A program made the translations under genes and the position numbers. This document shows positions 14,644 to 21,368 of a DNA stretch of 29,287 bases, in pieces. The DNA comes from Thermoplasmata archaeon (GTDB taxonomy: Archaea; Thermoplasmatota; Thermoplasmata; Thermoplasmatales; Thermoplasmataceae): the NCBI GenBank assembly GCA_021792045.1, contig JAJYVJ010000006.1, positions 1 to 29,287 on the forward strand, given 5' to 3'. The notes beneath the pieces are model-generated. The model worked only from the letters and a program-made list of their open reading frames with translations. It ran no database searches and was not told the DNA's origin. Numbering within the stretch: position 1 is the first letter of the stretch; each line of letters begins with the position of its first letter.

Positions 14644-15858
14644 ATGACGTACATAAAAATTTCAGGCGATAAAAAATTAGAAGTGCCGAAAGATCCGACT
14701 ATCGGCTATATAGAAGGCGATGGTATTGGTGGAGATATTTCAAAAGCTATGATTCTTACCGTAAATGCGGCAGTAGAAGTTGCCTATAGTGGTGAAAAAA
14801 ACATAATATGGGAAAAGGTGCCAGCCGGTGAAGAATCCTTTAAGGAAACAGGAAAGTCCCTTCCTCAAGATTCATTGGATAAACTAAAGAAATGTGTTGT
14901 CTCAGTGAAAGGCCCACTTACAACACCGGTAGGTCATGGAATGAGAAGCCTTAATGTTACTCTCAGGCAATATTTTGACCTTTATGCAAACATCAGGCCT
15001 GTGAAGTTCATACCTGGATCTCCGTCACCTGTGAAATACCCAGAGAAAATGGATATGGTTGTTTTCAGGGAAAACACTGAGGATCTTTATGCGGGATATG
15101 AATGGAAATATGATTCTAGTGAGGCTGAGAAACTTCGAATGTTCCTTTCAAAAGAATTATCAGTGAATATTCCAAATGATTCTGGTATTGGTATAAAACC
15201 CATAAGCAAGTTCAAGTCGCAGAGGCTTGTAAGAAAAGCTATACAGTACGCAATACAGAACCACAGGAAAAGTGTAACACTGATGCATAAGGGAAATATA
15301 ATGAAGTACACAGAAGGTGCTTTTAGGGAATGGGGCTACGAGTTAGCGGCAACTGAATTTAAGAATGAGACCGTAACAGAAAAAGATTACTTGGAAAAAC
15401 CTGATGCATATCAAGGAAAAATCGTTATAAAAGATAGAATAGCTGACAACATGTTTCAACAAGTTCTAACAAGAACCGACGAATATGATGTTATAGCTAC
15501 CACAAACATCAATGGTGATTATCTTTCGGACGCACTTGCGGCGCAGGTAGGCGGTATCGGAACTGCACCAAGCGGAAATGTGGGGGACGTATACGCAATC
15601 TTTGAAGCAATACATGGTTCGGCGCCAAAATATACTGGAATGGATGTTGCCAACCCAACATCGATCATACTTTCTGCTGCTATGGCACTCGAGTATATGG
15701 AATGGAAAGAACCAGCCGAGATTATAAGGAATGCAGTAAATTCGGCATACCTTGACCATAAGGTAACGCAGGATATTGCCAGATATTCTAATGTAAAACC
15801 CCTTAAGTGTTCTGAATTTGCTGAAGAATTGATTCGCCGGATGAGAAAAGTATCTTGA
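14644..15858 (+). CDS. icd: Isocitrate dehydrogenase, NADP-type
   Basis: A 404-aa citric-acid-cycle enzyme converting isocitrate to 2-oxoglutarate and CO2. The start Gly-Tyr-Ile-Glu-Gly-Asp-Gly-Ile-Gly is the family's first strand. Isocitrate ligands are visible in Arg-Ser102-Leu-Asn104-Val-Thr-Leu-Arg108-Gln-Tyr and Ile-Arg118-Pro-Val, followed by Phe-Arg-Glu-Asn-Thr-Glu-Asp and Lys-Gly-Asn-Ile-Met-Lys. The cofactor loop His-Gly-Ser-Ala-Pro-Lys-Tyr-Thr-Gly has the Lys-Tyr pair that in the E. coli enzyme contacts the 2'-phosphate of NADP+; NAD-type enzymes have Asp-Ile there. Length is slightly below the bacterial 416. It is monocistronic and ends one nt before the convergent Tfx-type gene. 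Confidence 0.96.
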   Translation: MTYIKISGDKKLEVPKDPTIGYIEGDGIGGDISKAMILTVNAAVEVAYSGEKNIIWEKVPAGEESFKETGKSLPQDSLDKLKKCVVSVKGPLTTPVGHGMRSLNVTLRQYFDLYANIRPVKFIPGSPSPVKYPEKMDMVVFRENTEDLYAGYEWKYDSSEAEKLRMFLSKELSVNIPNDSGIGIKPISKFKSQRLVRKAIQYAIQNHRKSVTLMHKGNIMKYTEGAFREWGYELAATEFKNETVTEKDYLEKPDAYQGKIVIKDRIADNMFQQVLTRTDEYDVIATTNINGDYLSDALAAQVGGIGTAPSGNVGDVYAIFEAIHGSAPKYTGMDVANPTSIILSAAMALEYMEWKEPAEIIRNAVNSAYLDHKVTQDIARYSNVKPLKCSEFAEELIRRMRKVS

Positions 15859-15859
15859 G

Positions 15860-16264
15860 TCAGAGTATTTTGATTGTGCCATCATGACGAATCATGATGG
15901 TAATATTCTTCTTTATTCGGCCTTTGGAAATGTCTGATTTTAGTGCCTGCCTCAAGATTGTGAGTAACCCGATAATATTTTCCTTTAATTTTATTCCGTT
16001 TCTATCTGATTCATTTATAATTTCTCTTAGGATATCAATTAATTCGCTTTGTCCCTTAAATGGAAGCATAATCGAACTGCCCGTATCCTCATACAAGTAT
16101 AGAGTATTTTGTGCTTTTTTCACATTTTCCCGTATACGCTTGTCGATGACATAGATATCCTGGACTGTTCGACCCAGCCTCTTCGCAATTTCTAAATGAG
16201 ATAAACCATCTTTTTCCAGAAGAAGTACTTCGATCTGGCGCTTGGTGAGGAAATGATCTCGCAT
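15860..16264 (-). CDS. Tfx-family HTH transcriptional regulator
   Basis: A 134-aa protein with an N-terminal sigma-like helix-turn-helix: Leu-Thr-Lys-Arg-Gln-Ile-Glu-Val-Leu, then Gly-Leu-Ser-His-Leu-Glu-Ile-Ala-Lys-Arg-Leu-Gly-Arg-Thr-Val-Gln, and an Ile-Asp-Lys-Arg-Ile-Arg-Glu-Asn-Val recognition region with Ala-Gln-Asn-Thr-Leu. This is the pattern of the archaeal Tfx DNA-binding domain. The remaining ~80 residues are a mixed alpha/beta effector part of unknown ligand. In Methanothermobacter, Tfx binds the fmdECB (molybdenum enzyme) promoter. Here it is divergent from a tungstate/molybdate-type importer, so control of that importer in response to oxyanion supply is a strong inference. A TATA-like TTTTAATAAC near 16302-16293 would give a short leader, and a palindrome abuts it, pointing to autoregulation. 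Confidence 0.82.
   Translation of the reverse strand: MRDHFLTKRQIEVLLLEKDGLSHLEIAKRLGRTVQDIYVIDKRIRENVKKAQNTLYLYEDTGSSIMLPFKGQSELIDILREIINESDRNGIKLKENIIGLLTILRQALKSDISKGRIKKNITIMIRHDGTIKIL
15879..15900. terminator. 9-bp perfect stem at the icd / Tfx gene convergence
   Basis: CCATCATGA at 15879-15887 and TCATGATGG at 15892-15900 are exact reverse complements around the tetraloop CGAA. On the plus strand the stem begins 20 nt after the icd stop and is followed by a T-rich stretch to about 15915, so it may end icd transcription or protect the mRNA end. On the minus strand it lies inside the last codons of the regulator gene. A protein-binding site is the alternative. Confidence 0.5.
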
Positions 16265-16292
16265 GGTTATTCGCCTATTTCCAGATAGTACG

Positions 16293-16334
16293 CGTTATTA
16301 AAACATTAATGTTTACTTTTGCACTGTTTAAACA
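16293..16334. promoter_or_regulatory. Divergent promoter region with two perfect palindromes
   Basis: The 82-nt space between the Tfx-type gene and the importer operon contains AAACATTAATGTTT (16301-16314, 14 bp perfect) and TGTTTAAACA (16325-16334, 10 bp perfect). Both are built from the half-site TGTTT/AAACA, and their centres are 22 bp apart, about two helical turns. The first overlaps the upstream edge of the minus-strand TATA-like element; the second overlaps a plus-strand TTTAAA. They are good candidates for a cooperative operator. Confidence 0.6.
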
Positions 16335-16346
16335 AATGTTATTTAC

Positions 16347-17387
16347 ATGATTCATTTTATCGAAACGATGAAAAGTCAGAAGATCATCGTTATAATAGTA
16401 ATTGTAGGCTTACTGGCAGTGGGAACAGGTATAGGCGTTCACTACTATTATAGCAAGAATAAAAGCCCTCTAATTACGTACGTTGCAGATGCATATGTAG
16501 GTGAGGCTAATTATCTCTTGAATGGTTACAGAAATTCAACAGGCAACCCAGTATCGCCGGCAATTGGAGGCGGTTCCTATACAGATGCACAAAAGATAGG
16601 TTCAGGAGATCCTGCAAATGTTTTCATTTCTGTTGCCCTTTCTCCATATAGCCCGCACTACCTCAAGTACCGTTATAGTGGATGGGCAATTGCCTTTGCA
16701 TCGGATCAGGTGGTACTTGCCTATTACAACAATACCACAGATTACAAAATTGCCTCGATGCTAAAACAGGCTGAGATTGATAATAATACTTCAGAGTTTA
16801 TTAGTGCACTTTTCTCCATAACTAATAAATCGAACAGTCTCGGTATATCGAACCCAAGCACAGATCCCGCAGGACTCAGAGCATGGATAAGTTTAGAGAT
16901 CGCGGGAGAATTATATGGGCATAATGAGGATTATTTCGTAAATGCAGTTAGACAACACCACGCTAACGTAACTAGATCAAGTGCAGCACAGCTTGTTCCG
17001 GCCCTCGAAACTGGGGAAATTAGTTTCCTGTTCATCTATAAATCTGCTGCAGTCCACTCGGGTCTTAAAATGGTAGAGCTTCCAACTAAAATGAATTTTG
17101 GAGATCCGGATCTATCATCATTCTATTCTGAATTTAGTTATACAACCGTAGCGGGACTTCAAAAAGGTTCGCCTGTGCTTTTATACATCACGGCACTTGC
17201 GAACAATACTCTGGCAACAGACTCTCTGGAATTTGTGAACTACACACTTAACCATAGAATCGAATTAAGCACATTCGAACTTAAGCCACTTCAACACCCA
17301 GAGCTTTTCAACGACACAACGCCACCACTGGAGATATTGAGCCTTGTGTCAAGTCACGAATTAGTCTATTCAGGGAGAATAGACTAA
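16347..17387 (+). CDS. Tungstate/molybdate ABC importer binding protein (WtpA-like)
   Basis: A 346-aa extracytoplasmic protein anchored by one N-terminal helix (residues 13-32). The sequence follows the archaeal WtpA/ModA outline: a Gly-Gly-Gly-Ser motif near 74-77 where the oxyanion loop is expected, Trp-Ala-Ile-Ala-Phe-Ala-Ser-Asp-Gln-Val-Val-Leu-Ala-Tyr (113-126), Ile-Ser-Asn-Pro-Ser-Thr-Asp173-Pro-Ala-Gly, and Leu-Glu221-Thr-Gly-Glu with Phe-Ile-Tyr-Lys-Ser. D173 and E221 sit where archaeal WtpA proteins supply the carboxylates that give an octahedral metal site, so tungstate/molybdate is likelier than sulfate. The ATG at 16347 is kept; an ATG at 16368 is an alternative because the nearest TTTAAA box (16327-16332) lies too close to the first. 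First gene of a three-gene importer operon. Confidence 0.82.
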   Translation: MIHFIETMKSQKIIVIIVIVGLLAVGTGIGVHYYYSKNKSPLITYVADAYVGEANYLLNGYRNSTGNPVSPAIGGGSYTDAQKIGSGDPANVFISVALSPYSPHYLKYRYSGWAIAFASDQVVLAYYNNTTDYKIASMLKQAEIDNNTSEFISALFSITNKSNSLGISNPSTDPAGLRAWISLEIAGELYGHNEDYFVNAVRQHHANVTRSSAAQLVPALETGEISFLFIYKSAAVHSGLKMVELPTKMNFGDPDLSSFYSEFSYTTVAGLQKGSPVLLYITALANNTLATDSLEFVNYTLNHRIELSTFELKPLQHPELFNDTTPPLEILSLVSSHELVYSGRID

Positions 17388-17400
17388 CCAGAGAGGAAAC

Positions 17401-18204
17401 ATGGCAAGCCCAAAAAAACCTGATGGTCTGACAATATTTTCAATCGTGGTAACGATACTCATCATCGTCCCAATTGCTTTTATCCTTGTATATGGATTTG
17501 CAGTTTACCACAGCTCTATAGGGTTCAGCTCGATAGTTTTCAAATCCATCGCACTCACTATTTTTTCCTCTGCGATAGCTGCATTTATCGTGTTTCTGCT
17601 CTTCACTCCGCTCGCGTATCACATTTCGCGCTTCTCCAGTTCAGCAATGGAAACGATCTCGGATATTCCTGCGTCAGTACCTCATCCCATAGTTGGAATA
17701 GCTTTCCTTCTGGTCGTAAGCCCGTTGACTCCGTTCGGCAGGTTTCTTATATCAATAGGTCTTGGTCTATTTGACTCTATACCAGGACTTGTAACAGCGC
17801 TTGCATTTGTCTCTGCACCAGTGTATATAAGGGCTGCACAATCGGTTTTTTCCCAGAACCCACCTGAACCAGAAATTCTTGCGATGGGACTTGGCTTGTC
17901 AAGAATCCAGACCCTATATAGGGTTGTAGTTCCCAATAGTGCACGTTTATTGTTTTCAGCGACGTTAACTTCCATGAGCAGAGCGATCAGCGAATTCGGC
18001 TCCATTGCCATAATCGCATACGTTATTCTCCAGTTTCCTTTTGCAGGAGTCATGCCAGCATCTGTCCTGATCTACCAGTTCTTTGGATATTATGGCCTTG
18101 GTCCTGCAGTGACCGCGTCCGCAGTAATGATAGTAATTTCAATAATCGTTCTTCTCATATCCAGGTTTATTAAAGGCGTAAGCAACAATAGGTCAGGTGT
18201 TTAA
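17401..18204 (+). CDS. Tungstate/molybdate ABC importer permease (WtpB/ModB class)
   Basis: A 267-aa membrane protein with about six helices (first near 12-34). The conserved loop Glu-Ile-Leu-Ala-Met-Gly-Leu-Gly-Leu-Ser-Arg-Ile-Gln-Thr-Leu with Val-Val-Val-Pro-Asn-Ser is the EAA coupling helix. Pro-Ala-Ser-Val-Pro-His-Pro-Ile-Val-Gly-Ile-Ala and Ser-Arg-Ala-Ile-Ser-Glu-Phe-Gly-Ser are typical of ModB/CysT/WtpB permeases. It begins 13 nt after the binding-protein gene and overlaps the ATPase gene by 8 nt. The preserved EAA loop indicates that it still docks on an ATPase even though the linked ATPase is atypical. Confidence 0.9.
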   Translation: MASPKKPDGLTIFSIVVTILIIVPIAFILVYGFAVYHSSIGFSSIVFKSIALTIFSSAIAAFIVFLLFTPLAYHISRFSSSAMETISDIPASVPHPIVGIAFLLVVSPLTPFGRFLISIGLGLFDSIPGLVTALAFVSAPVYIRAAQSVFSQNPPEPEILAMGLGLSRIQTLYRVVVPNSARLLFSATLTSMSRAISEFGSIAIIAYVILQFPFAGVMPASVLIYQFFGYYGLGPAVTASAVMIVISIIVLLISRFIKGVSNNRSGV

Positions 18205-18799
18205 AGCGTTAGAAGTTGATATTCGTAAACGCCTCGGAGAATTCGAATTGAAAGCCTCATTGAATGCAGAGGGAATGATTCATATTTTCGGGGTAAATGG
18301 GTCCGGAAAAACAACACTATTAAGATGCCTAGCTGGAATAATTCCAGTTGATTCTGGAACAATAGTGCATAATGGGATCGATCTGACTATCATTCCAATT
18401 GAACGTAGAAAAGTCGTCTATCTGGATCGCCTCTCATTTTTCCCTAACCTGAACGTTGAAGAGCATCTTTCTGTTTTGAGAATGACAAAAATGGAGGAGA
18501 TTAATGAAATAAAGAGAATAATGGATATAGATTATAAAGGAAAACTGAGGAACCTGAGCACTGGGCAAAAACTAAAAGTATCACTTGCAACGTCTGTGCT
18601 CTCTCACCCTCGTTTGATACTTTTGGATGAAATTTCAGCCAATATAAGCAATGCAGAAAGTATCCTCAACGACCTAGTTCCTATTCTTCATCGACAGAAG
18701 ACTGAGTTGATCAACGTAGCTCAGGAGAATTCTCAGGCTCTAGAAAAGAATTTTACATTCAATATAGTTCATGGAGAAATTACAAGAGTGGAAGATTAA
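18197..18799 (+). CDS. Short, degenerate ABC ATPase of the tungstate/molybdate importer
   Basis: A 200-aa nucleotide-binding subunit starting at GTG and overlapping the permease end by 8 nt. Walker A (Gly32-Val-Asn-Gly-Ser-Gly-Lys-Thr-Thr40), signature (Leu120-Ser-Thr-Gly-Gln124) and Walker B (Leu-Ile-Leu-Leu-Asp144-Glu145) are present. Several other positions depart from the norm: the Q-loop Gln reads Leu76 (Val-Val-Tyr-Leu-Asp), the D-loop Ser-Ala-Leu-Asp reads Ser-Ala-Asn-Ile, and the H-loop His reads Gln176 (Asn-Val-Ala-Gln-Glu). There is no C-terminal regulatory domain, unlike bacterial ModC. The catalytic Glu145 is retained, so slow or altered ATP turnover is possible; it may also work with a second ATPase encoded elsewhere. 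Confidence 0.85.
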   Translation: MFKALEVDIRKRLGEFELKASLNAEGMIHIFGVNGSGKTTLLRCLAGIIPVDSGTIVHNGIDLTIIPIERRKVVYLDRLSFFPNLNVEEHLSVLRMTKMEEINEIKRIMDIDYKGKLRNLSTGQKLKVSLATSVLSHPRLILLDEISANISNAESILNDLVPILHRQKTELINVAQENSQALEKNFTFNIVHGEITRVED

Positions 18800-18830
18800 T
18801 CTAAACGTATAGCATAATCATTAGACTTGT

Positions 18831-19808
18831 ATGGTTACGATACTCATTACTGGATCGTCAGGGCAAATAGGTTCTGATCTGATTCCTGCATTGGTTAGAA
18901 AGTACGGAAAATCCAGTGTCATAGCTTCAGATATCACTTTTTCTGATCGCGATTACGACGTTGAAAAGATCAGACTGGACGTTACAAAAAAGGAAGACAT
19001 AGAAACAGTGATAAAAGAAAAATCTGTGACAGATATATTCCATCTTGGTGCTATTCTTTCGGCATCCGCGGAAAAGCACCCATACGAAGCTTTTTTCGTA
19101 AACGGCAACGGCACTCTTAACGTGATGGAAGCTGCCGTTAAATACTCTGTAAATAGGATCATAATACCAAGTTCAATAGCCGTTTTTGGGAATGATATAG
19201 CAAAAGAAAAGGTAAAACCAATGGATTCTACACGCCCTACTACTATGTATGGCATAACAAAGGTTTTGTCGGAACTTTTGGCTCAGTATTATACAAACAG
19301 GTACGGGATTAGCGTAAGGGGTATGCGTTTTCCCGGGATAATTAGCTACGAGACGCCCCCAATGGCCGGTACAACAGATTATGCAGTGGACATGTTCATT
19401 CACGCTGTTAACCACGAGAAATATAAATGCTACCTCAAACCGGACACACCTTTACCGATGATGTATTTCCCGGATGCGATAGATGCTCTCGTAAAGATTT
19501 TTGAAGCTGAGGAAAGATCATTAAGGTATAGGATGGAATACAACGTTTCTGCGTTCACATTTACTCCGTTCGAACTATATTCTCTGATCAAAGAATACTA
19601 TCCGGATTTCTCGGTTGAGTACGAACCAGATTACAGGCAGAATATTGCCGAATCTTGGCCTCACTCTCTTGATTATTTTGACGCCGTTAAGGACTGGGGT
19701 TATTCTCCAAGGTTTTCACTCAATGACACAGTTAGAGATATGATAGTCAACCTTGAGAAGATCAGAAAGGAAAATGATATGAAAAAAACATTGGCACAAA
19801 ATCCATGA
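18831..19808 (+). CDS. tdh: L-threonine 3-dehydrogenase, SDR/epimerase type
   Basis: A 325-aa extended short-chain dehydrogenase. The NAD-binding Gly8-Ser-Ser-Gly-Gln-Ile-Gly14 turn, the Ser114/115 and Tyr140-x3-Lys144 catalytic set, and an Asp at the end of strand two (NAD preference) are all visible. Specificity is suggested by the segment Phe-Pro-Gly-Ile-Ile-Ser-Tyr followed by Ala-Gly-Thr-Thr-Asp-Tyr-Ala-Val-Asp and Cys-Tyr-Leu-Lys-Pro-Asp-Thr-x-Leu-Pro-Met-Met-Tyr, which are hallmarks of SDR-type threonine dehydrogenases known from Thermoplasma and Flavobacterium. The enzyme oxidises threonine to 2-amino-3-oxobutyrate. It has a short leader or is leaderless (AT-rich TTAATCTAA about 26-34 nt upstream). 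A UDP-sugar epimerase is the only serious alternative, and is less likely. Confidence 0.9.
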   Translation: MVTILITGSSGQIGSDLIPALVRKYGKSSVIASDITFSDRDYDVEKIRLDVTKKEDIETVIKEKSVTDIFHLGAILSASAEKHPYEAFFVNGNGTLNVMEAAVKYSVNRIIIPSSIAVFGNDIAKEKVKPMDSTRPTTMYGITKVLSELLAQYYTNRYGISVRGMRFPGIISYETPPMAGTTDYAVDMFIHAVNHEKYKCYLKPDTPLPMMYFPDAIDALVKIFEAEERSLRYRMEYNVSAFTFTPFELYSLIKEYYPDFSVEYEPDYRQNIAESWPHSLDYFDAVKDWGYSPRFSLNDTVRDMIVNLEKIRKENDMKKTLAQNP

Positions 19809-19847
19809 ACTTTATTAGCACTTACCAAAGATTTCCGGTTTCAATGG

Positions 19848-20519
19848 CTAAATATTAACTTCAACAACACATTTATTGCTTCCTTCCGAGAACTTTTCTT
19901 TGATTTTAAAGTCCTTTCCGATGGATTCTTTTATTATCTGGTTCCCAAGGCCACCACAGATAAGACTTTTATTATTCTTTGCCAGTTCATAAAATATGCA
20001 GTTGTGCCTTATTATCCTAACAACATCCCCGTCTATCTCCAATTTAGCATAGTAGCCCATTCTGTTCAAGGCTGAAACGAAATCGTGCAGCCTGTCAATT
20101 TTCTTTTCCCTTGTGAGATCCTTTGGCATCTGATCCCATCCTGATTCTGAAACGATTTTGTCTGCTACATTTCCAAGGATTATGTTGACCTTGTCCTGCC
20201 CAAATTCGGTTTCGAGCTCTTTTACAAGTAAGGACGCGAGAAACATATATCGCTTCGGAAGAAGATTAAAACCCTTCTCTGATAATTTATAGTATTTTTT
20301 TGGACGCCCTGGGCCATTTCCCTTGAAATATGCGTTCAAATAACCCTTGAGCTCTAAAGAAGCTAGATGCTCGTTTATCGCGTTCTTGTTCATATTGAAT
20401 AAATGCGAAAGTTCCTCTACACTTAATTCAGAATAACTCAATTCTCTTATTATACCTGCCTTTGTGATGCCAAGAAGAGGTACAAGATCATCACTGAAAT
20501 TTTCACTTTTCTGATCCAT
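19848..20519 (-). CDS. sufR: SufR-like winged-helix regulator with candidate Fe-S cysteines
   Basis: A 223-aa regulator. The N-terminal winged helix (about 15-80) includes Leu-Ser-Val-Glu-Glu-Leu-Ser-His-Leu and the wing Gly-Pro-Gly-Arg-Pro-Lys-Lys-Tyr-Tyr-Lys-Leu-Ser, typical of SufR/DeoR-ArsR-like proteins. The C-terminal half has Arg-His-Asn-Cys174-Ile-Phe-Tyr-Glu-Leu-Ala, Cys188-Gly-Gly-Leu-Gly and Cys217. The spacing C-x13-C-x28-C resembles the cyanobacterial SufR C-x12-C-x13-C-x14-C set with the third Cys missing, so three protein ligands could hold a cluster. It is divergent from sufCBDSU with 91 nt between, the standard SufR arrangement. Expected role: repressor of the suf operon while holding a cluster. 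Leaderless promoter and an overlapping inverted repeat suggest autoregulation. Confidence 0.8.
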   Translation of the reverse strand: MDQKSENFSDDLVPLLGITKAGIIRELSYSELSVEELSHLFNMNKNAINEHLASLELKGYLNAYFKGNGPGRPKKYYKLSEKGFNLLPKRYMFLASLLVKELETEFGQDKVNIILGNVADKIVSESGWDQMPKDLTREKKIDRLHDFVSALNRMGYYAKLEIDGDVVRIIRHNCIFYELAKNNKSLICGGLGNQIIKESIGKDFKIKEKFSEGSNKCVVEVNI

Positions 20520-20610
20520 ATAGATATATGTATTGAATCATAATACTTATAATTTAGTATATTTAGACATAAGAAATTGTTTAAATACAATAATTGGATA
20601 ACGAATCCAT
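20520..20610. promoter_or_regulatory. Divergent sufR / sufC promoter region
   Basis: TTTAAATAC at 20580-20588 is centred 26 nt before the sufC ATG, so sufC mRNA should be leaderless. On the minus strand TTATAAGTA at about 20551-20543 is similarly spaced from the sufR ATG at 20519. The inverted repeat ATACT-N8-AGTAT (20543-20560) covers the sufR TATA element and lies 20 nt upstream of the sufC box. The near-palindrome TTGTTTAAATACAA (20577-20590) covers the sufC box itself. These are the best operator candidates. Confidence 0.55.
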
Positions 20611-21357
20611 ATGTCAAACATACCAGAACTTACTATAAATGATCTTGTAGTATCTGTGGAGGGAAAGCAGATACTGAACGGAGTGAATCTTACTGTTAGA
20701 GGAGGAGAAATACACGCCTTAATGGGACCAAACGGAGCCGGGAAAAGCACACTTGGTTATGTTCTGGCTGGACATCCCAATTATAAAGTTGAAAGCGGAA
20801 CCATAAAGCTTGATGGCATAAACATCACTGACAAAACACCGGAAGAGAGAGCACGACTTGGGATGTTTCTGGCCTTTCAGAACCCTATTGCTGTCCCTGG
20901 CGTAAAACTTTCAACATTTTTGAGATCAGCTTATAAGCAGGTTCATCCCGAGGATCAGGTAAGCATCAAGGATTTTATGGATCGAATTAAGAAACATCTT
21001 AACAAGGTCGGCCTTGACGAGACTTTTCTTTCTCGCTCTGTAAATGATGGATTTTCCGGTGGAGAAAGGAAACGGTTTGAAATTTTGCAAATGTCTATAC
21101 TCAGGCCCAGGATAGTAATACTCGATGAGATCGATTCCGGACTTGACGTTGACGCACTCAAGATGGTTGCGGATGAAATAAAAGAATCATACAATGAAGA
21201 GGTTGGATTTTTGATTATAACGCACTACCAGAGAATCTTGAAAAGTATTGAACCAAGATTTGTTCATGTACTGAAGAATGGGAAGATCGTGATGAACGGA
21301 GACCAAAAACTATCAATCCAGATAGAAACCGAAGGTTATGACTGGATAAAGGCATAG
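20611..21357 (+). CDS. sufC: Fe-S assembly ATPase SufC
   Basis: A 248-aa soluble ABC-type ATPase of the SufBCD scaffold. Walker A Gly39-Pro-Asn-Gly-Ala-Gly-Lys-Ser-Thr47, Q-loop Phe-Leu-Ala-Phe-Gln-Asn-Pro, the Gly-Phe-Ser-Gly-Gly-Glu-Arg-Lys-Arg signature, Walker B Ile-Val-Ile-Leu-Asp-Glu-Ile-Asp-Ser-Gly-Leu-Asp, and the His in Ile-Ile-Thr-His-Tyr-Gln-Arg are complete. The Asp-Glu-Ile-Asp-Ser-Gly-Leu-Asp variant is diagnostic of SufC over transporters. It opens the suf operon with a leaderless start and its TAG overlaps the AGGTGAT ribosome site of sufB. Confidence 0.97.
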   Translation: MSNIPELTINDLVVSVEGKQILNGVNLTVRGGEIHALMGPNGAGKSTLGYVLAGHPNYKVESGTIKLDGINITDKTPEERARLGMFLAFQNPIAVPGVKLSTFLRSAYKQVHPEDQVSIKDFMDRIKKHLNKVGLDETFLSRSVNDGFSGGERKRFEILQMSILRPRIVILDEIDSGLDVDALKMVADEIKESYNEEVGFLIITHYQRILKSIEPRFVHVLKNGKIVMNGDQKLSIQIETEGYDWIKA

Positions 21358-21368
21358 GTGATAAAAAA

